Source: CBDVBD01 sp965372135 (GTDB lineage Bacteria > Electryoneota > RPQS01 > CBDVBD01). Taken from it: a stretch of DNA of 18,185 nucleotides. The stretch covers positions 1-18,185 of the forward strand of contig CBDVBD010000057.1 of NCBI GenBank assembly GCA_965372135.1, read 5' to 3'. The position numbers and the translations under genes are program-made. The notes below the pieces were generated by a model that saw only the letters and a program-made list of their open reading frames with translations, was not told the DNA's origin and searched no databases. Positions 1-6,496 of the stretch are shown here, in pieces. Position 1 is the stretch's first letter. Each line of letters opens with the position of its first letter.

Positions 1-2195
1 ATGTGCCTTTGGGAATTAAAGTGACTCACAAATCTTATGCCTGGTCGCAGACGTTTGCACGCGATTTTATTCTAATTGATTACCAAATTGAAAATATTGC
101 GACAAATTTTTTAAAGAATGTTTATGTAGGGTTATATGTGGATGCGGACGTGGGATGGGAGGGTGAGCAGCCCCACTGGCATAATGATGATATTTGCGGA
201 TTTCAACAGTACTATTATTTCGAACGTCCTAACGGCGAACCGGATTCGGCGGTGATTAATGTGGCATATATTGCCGATAATGACGGAAGACCCTATGAAA
301 TTGCATCCGGATCAAGTTTCACCACACCCGATGTTACCGGAGTACGTGTGGTTCGTGCCCCCAATCCCAGGTTACGGACATCGTTCAACTGGTGGATTTC
401 CAACGAAAATACTGAAATTGATTTCGGTCCCTGTTGGCAGATATATGCGGACAGCTCCGAGACCGAGTGGATGCGGATCTTTGGAACTCCGGTCGGCGAC
501 CTTCACAAATACCAGGTGCTTTCCAATCGGGAGTTCGACTACGACCAGGTTTATGTTGATCAGCCGGAGTGGATTACCGCTCATCCCCAACAGTTTTTCG
601 ACCGTAACGGCAACCTGATTGAGGAACCATGGTTTCCACCGAATGCCAATGACCCCAACAATCTGGCTAATGGATATGATACCAGGTATTTGTTGTCTTG
701 GGGACCTTTAGGAATTTTCGACCACATCGATGAATCGGGGCGACGGATATACCGTCTGAATCCCGGCGAGAAATTTAACATGACACTTGCCTATATCGGC
801 GCTGAAAATTTCCACGACTATAACAACCCACAGACTTCAAACGAAATCATCGAGCCTGATAAATTCAATTTCGCCGATTTACGTTACAATGCCGCTTGGG
901 CGGCTCGGGTGTATGATAACCCAATGGTGGACACCGATGAGGATGGTTGGTATGGGGAAGACGTGGGTTCCGATGGGCTCTATGCCAAGTTGGACCCCGG
1001 TTTGGACAGCGCTTATGTCACCTATTTTCCCGGCAATTGGGCGAGGCCGATGGGATGGTACTACGGTCCTGACGCTGACGGTACCGAGCAAGATGGGCGT
1101 CTTCAGCCCAATGAGGATTTGATCATTCCTGATAGTATGGAACTTATTGCGCCTGATATACCGGAAGTAGTGAGCGAATACGGTCGCTGGGACATGGGAT
1201 GGATGAACAACAATGGTGTTTTGGATCAGGGTGACGGTATTCCGGACTTCACCGGTCCCCCGCCCCCGCCAATTCCCTCTATGCAGCATGAATATCCAAA
1301 CACGGAAAACATCGGTGGTTTGGGATATGAGGTGCGAGAGCAGGAAATCGTGATCCGATGGTCAACCATGCCCACCGAGGATCCCGACTATCGGGATCCA
1401 TTCTCCCGGATGCAGGATTTTGAAGGCTACCGCGTCTATGTTGGCAATTCGAATCTGGAAAATCAATTCTCCCTGGTGGCGGATTTCGACAAGGTAGATT
1501 ACGCCTATATGAGTGAAACCGATTCCTTAGTGTCATTTCCCGATTGGCGTCCGCCGGGGGTAGCTCCTCCGGATACCGTCATCGAAGGCGTCACTTACCA
1601 CCGCAGAGCTTACGGAAACAACACCGGTTTTAGCGAAATCATCGTGGATGATTCCACCTATGAATTCCTATTCCCCAACGTATCGCCGTTGTTCCCACGA
1701 TGGTATAGTACTGTCGCCTATGATTACGGTGATCCCAGAACCGGCACCGAGCCGTTATCCACCGCCAAGACTGCGAACGCGGTCTATATCGCACCATCCG
1801 GAACCCCCAACTTACCGGTGAAAGTGGTACCCAATCCTTACCGAGCCTATGTGGATTACACTCGCTCTTATGCCAACGGGCTTCTGTGGGAGAACCAGGA
1901 TGACGGTACCCCCGACTTCTTCCCCCAGACTGACCGGCGGATCGAGTTTATCAACCTGCCCCGGCAGTGCATGATCCGGGTGTTTACCATTGCCGGTGAC
2001 CTGGTGCAGATTATTCCGCATAATATTGCCGGTGATGGTAATGTGGGTTGGGCGAGTGAGTATTCCGAATCTTGGGATCTCAATAACCGCAACCGGCAGC
2101 AGATCGTATCGGGGATTTACCTGTTCTCTGTGGAAGACAGGACTTCTGATAATGAAGGAGATATCAGCATCGGAAAATTTGTAGTGATTCGATAA
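1..2195 (+). CDS. Large secreted protein with variant C-terminal sorting domain (5'-truncated, tandem copy 1)
   Basis: The gene enters from upstream: bases 1-2 complete a His codon that matches His in the downstream paralogue, so the GTG at 3 is an internal Val and not a start. The visible 731 or so codons align end to end with the C-terminal three quarters of the gene at 2343-5189. Visible parts are a beta-rich body, an acidic DTDEDGWYGED stretch (about 930-965) that could bind calcium, a GPPPPPIP proline run, an FN3-like segment (FEGYRVYVG, near 1420-1440), and a tail opening with KVVPNPYR and ending SIGKFVVIR. In FCB bacteria such tails act as type IX secretion sorting domains, so an exported surface protein is inferred. 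No enzymatic motif was recognised. It ends in TAA, followed by a small hairpin. The reading frame is intact, so it is not a visible pseudogene. Confidence 0.85.
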   Translation, partial: VPLGIKVTHKSYAWSQTFARDFILIDYQIENIATNFLKNVYVGLYVDADVGWEGEQPHWHNDDICGFQQYYYFERPNGEPDSAVINVAYIADNDGRPYEIASGSSFTTPDVTGVRVVRAPNPRLRTSFNWWISNENTEIDFGPCWQIYADSSETEWMRIFGTPVGDLHKYQVLSNREFDYDQVYVDQPEWITAHPQQFFDRNGNLIEEPWFPPNANDPNNLANGYDTRYLLSWGPLGIFDHIDESGRRIYRLNPGEKFNMTLAYIGAENFHDYNNPQTSNEIIEPDKFNFADLRYNAAWAARVYDNPMVDTDEDGWYGEDVGSDGLYAKLDPGLDSAYVTYFPGNWARPMGWYYGPDADGTEQDGRLQPNEDLIIPDSMELIAPDIPEVVSEYGRWDMGWMNNNGVLDQGDGIPDFTGPPPPPIPSMQHEYPNTENIGGLGYEVREQEIVIRWSTMPTEDPDYRDPFSRMQDFEGYRVYVGNSNLENQFSLVADFDKVDYAYMSETDSLVSFPDWRPPGVAPPDTVIEGVTYHRRAYGNNTGFSEIIVDDSTYEFLFPNVSPLFPRWYSTVAYDYGDPRTGTEPLSTAKTANAVYIAPSGTPNLPVKVVPNPYRAYVDYTRSYANGLLWENQDDGTPDFFPQTDRRIEFINLPRQCMIRVFTIAGDLVQIIPHNIAGDGNVGWASEYSESWDLNNRNRQQIVSGIYLFSVEDRTSDNEGDISIGKFVVIR

Positions 2196-2210
2196 TATTT
2201 TTGATTTCGT

Positions 2211-2230
2211 ACTTGCCTGCTACAAGCAGG
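2211..2230 (+). repeat. 20-bp palindromic element, copy A
   Basis: ACTTGCCTGCTACAAGCAGG: a CCTGC/GCAGG stem with a 5-nt loop. Its reverse complement matches the element at 5234-5253 with one mismatch, and it is also similar to 2356-2375 (three mismatches). It lies 15 bp after the stop codon of the truncated gene. Confidence 0.75.
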
Positions 2231-2234
2231 TTTT
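2216..2234 (+). terminator. Weak intrinsic terminator after tandem copy 1
   Basis: The 5-bp CCTGC/GCAGG stem is followed directly by TTTT and then CTTCTT. The short stem and T-tract suggest a modest terminator that re-uses the dispersed palindrome. This is prediction only. Confidence 0.35.
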
Positions 2235-2272
2235 CTTCTTAATATAGCCTTGTTACTGTCTGGCAATCTTGT

Positions 2273-2286
2273 CCGCCAGCTGGCGG
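2273..2286. repeat. Perfect 14-bp palindrome CCGCCAGCTGGCGG
   Basis: A self-complementary 14-mer in the spacer between the tandem genes, preceded by GT. A relative (GTCCGCC...GGCGG) lies at 5252-5266 in the spacer after the second copy, so each tandem gene is followed by one CCTGC-type and one CCGCC-type palindrome. Confidence 0.65.
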
Positions 2287-2342
2287 ATTCGTTGCACAAT
2301 TCGTTGTCTGTCATCAGCTAATACAAAACGAGCAGGATAACC

Positions 2343-5189
2343 ATGCGAGTTACAAACTTACCTGCGGCAAGCAGGTCTGTATGCAGGCTGAAACGACACA
2401 CGTGTTTAGGTGCGATAGTATTGTCGTGCTTAATGATGGCAGTCTTTCAGGGCAAGAACGACACACGTGTCTTGATTATGGCAATGACGGCACCGCCACA
2501 TCCCAAGGGCCCGGTTCGTCCGTTGGTGGCGAATCCCAATATTCAGAACCGAACCCACCGAGCCGGGAATCTGTGGTTGACGGTGCACAATTGGGGGTAT
2601 TTGGGCAATGCTGAGCCCGGGGCTCAGGAAGCGGTTGAGGATCCTTGTTTCCCTGGCACCTGGGCGCCGCAAGCGGAATTTCCGGGCGGCTCCGATGTCC
2701 AGTATTTGTACCAGGCTGCGTTGTGGATCGGAGCGTTGATTCAGGAGGAGGGGTTTGAGTATCCTCGGGTATCCACCGGTACTGAGGGTTGGAATCGCGG
2801 TCAACACGAGATGTATCCTGGCGAGTCGGTAGCGGACGGGATTATTGAGCGCAGTACCCGTCCGAATTATCGGAACTGTTTCGGAGTATTGGTTAGTGAC
2901 ACCAATGCTGTGGCGGAGCAGGATTTTTTGTTCGCATATTCAGATACTCTTAGGGAGCCATTCTGGGTACCAAACGATAATACCGATGGTCCCCATGTCC
3001 CTTTGGGAATTAAGGTTTCGCATCGATCGTATGCCTGGTCGCAATCCTTCGCCCGGGATTTTATCCTGATTGACTATCAAATTGAAAATATCGCGTCGAA
3101 CTTCCTGAAAAACGTGTACGTCGGTTTGTATGTCGATGCCGACGTCGGCTGGGAAGGTGAACAACCCGATTGGCATCAAGATGACATCTGCGGATTCCAA
3201 CAGTACTATTATTTCGAACGTCCCAATGGCGAACCGGATTCTGTGGTGATTAACGTGGCATACATTGCGGACAACGACGGGCGTCCCTATAACCAGGCTT
3301 CCGGATCCACCTTTGCCTCCCCGGACGTCACCGGAGTCCGAGTAGTCCGTGCACCAAATCCCAGGCTGAGGACTTCGTTCAACTGGTGGATTTCCAACGG
3401 AAACCCGGATCTCGATTTCGGTCCTTGCTGGCAAGTCTATGCCGACAGCGCCGGCTACGAATGGATGGAAATCCTCGGCACCCAGGAAGGCGACCACCAC
3501 AAATACCAGGTGTTAGCAAACCGGGAGTTTGACTACGATCAAGTCTATGTCGATCAGCCGGAATATATTGCGGCGCATCCTCAGCAGTTTTTTGATGATT
3601 TTGGAAATCTGATTGAGGAGCAACCATGGTTGCCTCCCAACGCACCTGATCCCAATAACTTAGCTAATGGGTTTGATACCCGTTATATGTTATCATGGGG
3701 TCCTTTAGGGATATTTGATCATATCGATGAAGCTGGTCGTCGGATATACCGATTAAATCCCGGCGAGAAATTCAATATGACTATTGCATATATCGCCGCT
3801 GAAAATTTTCATGATTACAATAATCCGCAGACCGGAAACGAAATCATCGAGCCCGATAAATTCGATTTCGCTGATCTGCGGTACAATGCCGCTTGGGCGG
3901 CTCGGGTGTATGACAACCCCATGGTGGACTCTGACGGTGATGGTTGGTATGGTGAAGACGTCGGTACTGACGGGCTGTTTGCCATGCTGGATCCCGGGGT
4001 GGACAGCGCCTATGTTGTTTATTATTTCGATTATCCTACTTGGCGGATGCCAATGGGATGGTATCATGGTCCTGACGCTGACGGCACCGAGCAGGATGAA
4101 CGTTTACAGCCCAATGAGGACTTGATCATTCCTGATAGTATGATTCTTATTACGCCTTATATACCGGATATAGTGAGCGAATACGGTCGTTGGGACATGG
4201 GATGGATGAACAACAATGGTGTTCTGGATCAGGGTGACGGTATCCCGGATTTTACCGGTCCGCCGCCGCCGCCGATTCCTGCCATGCAGCATCCTTATCC
4301 AAACACGGAGAACATCGGCGGTTTGGGATATGAAGTACGCGAGCAGGAAATCGTGATCCGATGGTCCAAAATGCCCACCGAGGATCCTTTTTATAGCGAT
4401 CCGTTTTCTCGGGTGCAGGATTTTGAAGGATACCGCATCTATGTGGGAAATTCCAATTTAGAAGACCAGTTTTCCTTGGTTGCGGATTTCGATAAAGTTG
4501 ATTATGCCTATTTTAGTGCTAATGATTCCTTGGTGTCCTTTCCGGTTCCGAACCCGTTACCTCCTGACACAGTGATTGAGGGTGTCACCTACCACAGTCG
4601 TGCTTATGGCAACAACACCGGATTTAGCGAAATCATCGTAAACGATTCCACCTATGAATTCGTATTCCCCAATGTATCGCCGTTGTTCCCACGATGGTAT
4701 AGTATTGTCGCCTACGATTACGGTGATCCCAGAACCGGTACCGAGCCGTTATCCACAGCCAAGACCGCCAATTCGGTATATATTGCACCGTCCGGAAGTC
4801 CAAATTTACCGGTGCGGGTAGTTCCCAATCCTTACCGAGCCTATGTGGATTACACCCGATCTTATTCCAATGGACTGCTATGGGAGAACCAGGATGATGG
4901 TACACCAGAGTTCTTTCCCCAGACCGACCGGAGGATTGAATTTATCAATCTGCCCCGACAGTGCATGATCCGGGTATTTACCATTGCTGGTGACCTGGTG
5001 CAGATTATTCCGCATAATATTGCCGGTGATAGTAACGTGGGCTGGGCGAGTGAGTATTCCGAATCTTGGGATCTCAATAATCGTAACCGGCAGCAGATCG
5101 TATCAGGGATCTATCTGTTCTCTGTGGAAGACAGGACTTCTGATAATGAAGGAGATATCAGCATCGGAAAATTTGTGGTTATTCGATAA
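2343..5189 (+). CDS. Large secreted protein with variant C-terminal sorting domain (tandem copy 2, complete)
   Basis: Complete 948-aa paralogue of the preceding gene. The ATG start is preceded by AGGA at 2334-2337 (5-nt spacing). The N-terminus has a basic region with a hydrophobic core (LGAIVLSCLMMAVF, about residues 22-35), consistent with Sec export, but is oddly long because three short dispersed repeats are translated in it (residues about 5-11, 17-22 and 39-43). The body is beta-rich, with an acidic DSDGDGWYGED stretch near residue 530, a GPPPPPIP run near 640, an FN3-like segment about 660-800 and a sorting-type tail from about 821 (VRVVPNPYR) to the terminal IGKFVVIR. I know no enzymatic activity for this family. 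Position just before a PorV-like gene suggests type IX-like export to the surface. The proline run may need EF-P for translation. Confidence 0.88.
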   Translation: MRVTNLPAASRSVCRLKRHTCLGAIVLSCLMMAVFQGKNDTRVLIMAMTAPPHPKGPVRPLVANPNIQNRTHRAGNLWLTVHNWGYLGNAEPGAQEAVEDPCFPGTWAPQAEFPGGSDVQYLYQAALWIGALIQEEGFEYPRVSTGTEGWNRGQHEMYPGESVADGIIERSTRPNYRNCFGVLVSDTNAVAEQDFLFAYSDTLREPFWVPNDNTDGPHVPLGIKVSHRSYAWSQSFARDFILIDYQIENIASNFLKNVYVGLYVDADVGWEGEQPDWHQDDICGFQQYYYFERPNGEPDSVVINVAYIADNDGRPYNQASGSTFASPDVTGVRVVRAPNPRLRTSFNWWISNGNPDLDFGPCWQVYADSAGYEWMEILGTQEGDHHKYQVLANREFDYDQVYVDQPEYIAAHPQQFFDDFGNLIEEQPWLPPNAPDPNNLANGFDTRYMLSWGPLGIFDHIDEAGRRIYRLNPGEKFNMTIAYIAAENFHDYNNPQTGNEIIEPDKFDFADLRYNAAWAARVYDNPMVDSDGDGWYGEDVGTDGLFAMLDPGVDSAYVVYYFDYPTWRMPMGWYHGPDADGTEQDERLQPNEDLIIPDSMILITPYIPDIVSEYGRWDMGWMNNNGVLDQGDGIPDFTGPPPPPIPAMQHPYPNTENIGGLGYEVREQEIVIRWSKMPTEDPFYSDPFSRVQDFEGYRIYVGNSNLEDQFSLVADFDKVDYAYFSANDSLVSFPVPNPLPPDTVIEGVTYHSRAYGNNTGFSEIIVNDSTYEFVFPNVSPLFPRWYSIVAYDYGDPRTGTEPLSTAKTANSVYIAPSGSPNLPVRVVPNPYRAYVDYTRSYSNGLLWENQDDGTPEFFPQTDRRIEFINLPRQCMIRVFTIAGDLVQIIPHNIAGDSNVGWASEYSESWDLNNRNRQQIVSGIYLFSVEDRTSDNEGDISIGKFVVIR
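2356..2375 (+). repeat. 20-bp palindromic element, copy B (inside CDS)
   Basis: ACTTACCTGCGGCAAGCAGG, with a 6-bp ACCTGC/GCAGGT stem when the next base is included. It differs from copy A at three positions and lies a few codons after the start of the 948-aa gene, where it encodes part of the NLPAASR stretch of the signal-peptide n-region. Confidence 0.7.
2392..2406 (-). repeat. 15-bp repeat, copy 1 (inside signal-peptide coding region)
   Basis: On the minus strand it reads AACACGTGTGTCGTT, one mismatch from the consensus GACACGTGTGTCGTT. It encodes the KRHTCL stretch immediately before the hydrophobic core of the 948-aa protein. Confidence 0.8.
2457..2471 (-). repeat. 15-bp repeat, copy 2 (inside signal-peptide coding region)
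   Basis: Exact reverse complement of GACACGTGTGTCGTT. It encodes NDTRV just after the hydrophobic core, 65 bp from copy 1. Confidence 0.85.
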
Positions 5190-5217
5190 CACGTGTGTTG
5201 TTGACACGAGTGTCGTT
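5188..5217 (+). repeat. 15-bp repeat, copies 3 and 4, head to tail at a stop codon
   Basis: AACACGTGTGTTGTT followed directly by GACACGAGTGTCGTT. The first unit overlaps the last two bases of the TAA stop of the 948-aa gene. Both fit the pattern xACACnnGTGTx + GTT. The outer pair is A-T in the first and G-C in the second, so the small stem is kept by a paired change. The equivalent position after tandem copy 1 has no such repeat. Confidence 0.8.
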
Positions 5218-5233
5218 AGTTTCGTTTTGGATT

Positions 5234-5253
5234 CCTGCTTGCAGCAGGCAAGT
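5234..5253 (-). repeat. 20-bp palindromic element, copy C
   Basis: CCTGCTTGCAGCAGGCAAGT is the reverse complement of copy A at 2211-2230 apart from one loop base. It lies in the spacer between the 948-aa gene and the PorV-like gene, abutting the next palindrome. Confidence 0.75.
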
Positions 5254-5266
5254 CCGCCTCAGGCGG
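5254..5266. repeat. CCGCC/GGCGG palindrome
   Basis: CCGCCTCAGGCGG: 5-bp stem with a 3-nt loop, directly after 20-bp element copy C. It resembles the 14-bp palindrome at 2273-2286. There is no T-tract, so it is not a convincing terminator. Confidence 0.6.
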
Positions 5267-5334
5267 GAAGAAGGATTTCAAATAATGTTAGTATTTGAGA
5301 AAAATCAACATAGAATTGTGGAGGAGGTCGTCTC

Positions 5335-6438
5335 ATGAAACGATTCCTTTCCGCCAGCCGGGACACGTGTGTCGTTCACACCTGTGTCGCCCTATGCCTG
5401 GCGCTCAGCATCATCACCATAACTGCCATGACACGTGTGTCGTTGGGACAAGCCAAAGTCGGAACCACCGGCGTCCAGTTCCTGAAGATCGGACCCAGTG
5501 CCCGAGCGGTGGGCATGGCGGAAGCCTTTATCCCTGTTGCCGATGATGTCGCGGCGGTGTATTACAATCCCGGTGGGTTAGTCCAGCTGATCAACGGCGA
5601 TCTGATGTTATCTTTAGTTACCCTTCCCGCAGACATCAACTACGGCTTTATCGGCGCCGCACAACCGCTGCCCCAATTGAATGCCGCCTGCGCCGTGTCG
5701 GTTACCTATTTGACCACCGATGAAATGGATGTCACCACCCCGGTGGCTCCCAACGGTACCGGAGAAACCTTCACCGCTTCGGATTTTGCCTTTGGTGTCA
5801 CCTATTCCCAGCGTTTGACCGACAAGTTCTCGGTCGGCGGCACGCTGAAATTCATCAATGAATCCTTAGCCGATAAAAGCGCTACCGGATGGGCTGCTGA
5901 CGTGGGAACGTACTATGATACCGGTTGGAAAGATCTGTCTTTGGCGATGAGTATTACTAATTTTGGTCCCGATATGGATTTTGTCAGTTCTCCTTTCCCG
6001 TTACCCATCAATTTCAAATTTGGGGCATCGATGCCAGTGATGAACCGGGATATGCATCGGTTGATTGTTGCAGTGGAAGGAAGTCATCCCAACGACAACT
6101 TAGAGCAAATTGCCTTTGGGGTGGAGTACGGATTCCACGGAATGGCATTCTTAAGATTGGGCAAAAAAGTGAATGGTTGGAAACGCAGTACCTGGGAAGA
6201 ATACCAGGAAGCGATTGACCCCAGCCAGCAATTTGTCCAGGATATCAAAGAAGATCCATACATGGAATATCCGGTGATTGACGAGGATGGAAAGATATGT
6301 TTACACGGTGCTTCCATCGGTGGAGGTTTGAATTTCACCAACATTGGACTGCGGGTAGATTACGCATACACGTCTTTCGGATTTTTAGGTCCTCTACACC
6401 GTTTCACATTGGCTTATAGTTTCCGTTCACTTTGGTAA
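5335..6438 (+). CDS. PorV/PorQ-family outer-membrane beta-barrel protein
   Basis: This 367-aa protein has the hallmarks of the PorV/PorQ (UPF0164-like) barrels. Just after the signal peptide comes FLKIGPSARAVGMAEAF, then VADDVAAVYYNPGGL (about residues 47-80). The rest alternates beta strands and ends in an aromatic last strand (HRFTLAYSFRSLW). In type IX secretion PorV is an outer-membrane shuttle that binds the C-terminal domains of cargo, and the cargo-like genes just upstream fit that role. PorV versus PorQ or another family member cannot be settled here. ATG 5335 is chosen because GGAGGAGGT (5320-5328) sits 6 nt upstream. The signal peptide is unusual: translated 15-bp repeats lie on both sides of its hydrophobic core (DTCVVHTCVA before, TRVSL after). 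Confidence 0.88.
   Translation: MKRFLSASRDTCVVHTCVALCLALSIITITAMTRVSLGQAKVGTTGVQFLKIGPSARAVGMAEAFIPVADDVAAVYYNPGGLVQLINGDLMLSLVTLPADINYGFIGAAQPLPQLNAACAVSVTYLTTDEMDVTTPVAPNGTGETFTASDFAFGVTYSQRLTDKFSVGGTLKFINESLADKSATGWAADVGTYYDTGWKDLSLAMSITNFGPDMDFVSSPFPLPINFKFGASMPVMNRDMHRLIVAVEGSHPNDNLEQIAFGVEYGFHGMAFLRLGKKVNGWKRSTWEEYQEAIDPSQQFVQDIKEDPYMEYPVIDEDGKICLHGASIGGGLNFTNIGLRVDYAYTSFGFLGPLHRFTLAYSFRSLW
5362..5391 (+). repeat. 15-bp repeat, copies 5 and 6, head to tail inside signal-peptide coding region
   Basis: GACACGTGTGTCGTT followed directly by CACACCTGTGTCGCC. The second unit is degenerate (five differences) but keeps the period and most of the ACAC..GTGT stem. Read in frame they give DTCVV and HTCVA, just before the hydrophobic core of the PorV-like signal peptide. 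Confidence 0.8.
5430..5444 (+). repeat. 15-bp repeat, copy 7 (inside signal-peptide coding region)
   Basis: Exact GACACGTGTGTCGTT, in a different reading frame from copy 5 so that it encodes TRVSL. It lies just after the hydrophobic core of the PorV-like signal peptide, 68 bp from copy 5. Confidence 0.85.
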
Positions 6439-6439
6439 T

Positions 6440-6477
6440 CCTACTTGTCGGATGAGTCCGACCTGATAGGTTTTTTT
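6440..6477 (+). terminator. Intrinsic terminator between PorV-like and lipoprotein genes
   Basis: Stem GTCGGA/TCCGAC with a TGAG loop (6447-6462), outer CCTA/TAGG pairing and seven Ts (6471-6477), starting 2 nt after the PorV-like stop. The GGAGG ribosome site of the next gene begins only 6 nt after the T-tract, so read-through, rather than a promoter in the gap, may feed the downstream gene. Confidence 0.65.
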
Positions 6478-6496
6478 GGATTGGAGGATTCGACGC

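Larger units (their letters stand above)
1..5189 (+). repeat. Tandem gene duplication, period 2,994 bp
   Basis: Bases 1-2195 and 2995-5189 are paralogous, and both ends keep the same 2,994-bp offset although three in-frame length changes lie between (one and two codons longer in copy 2, three codons longer in copy 1, summing to zero). Divergence is uneven. The first 120 aligned bases differ at about 29 positions, mostly silent, while the last 153 differ at 8. The intergenic segments after the two copies are not alignable apart from shared short palindromes. Confidence 0.95.

Noticed and set aside
3..5. GTG at position 3 as the start codon of the first gene
   Set aside because: Bases 1-2 complete a His codon matching the downstream paralogue, whose sequence continues about 217 residues further upstream; the gene is cut by the window edge.
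2381..2614. Overlapping +1-frame open frame inside the 948-aa gene
   Set aside because: It has no ribosome site and no recognisable composition; the overlapped frame is supported by homology to the tandem copy.
5254..5266. CCGCC/GGCGG palindrome as a terminator
   Set aside because: There is no T-tract on either side and the stem is only 5 bp.
2392..5444. 15-bp repeats as DNA uptake sequences
   Set aside because: Uptake sequences are usually spread at roughly even density; here all seven lie in 3 kb and none in the remaining 15 kb.
2392..5444. 15-bp repeats as a CRISPR array or transcription-factor operators
   Set aside because: There are no regularly spaced unique spacers and units are too short for CRISPR. 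Four sites lie inside signal-peptide coding sequence and two pairs abut directly, unlike a promoter operator set.
6476..6496. TTG 6476 as start of the lipoprotein
   Set aside because: It overlaps the terminator T-tract and would put the Shine-Dalgarno inside the gene; ATG 6497 has GGAGG at good spacing and opens a signal peptide.
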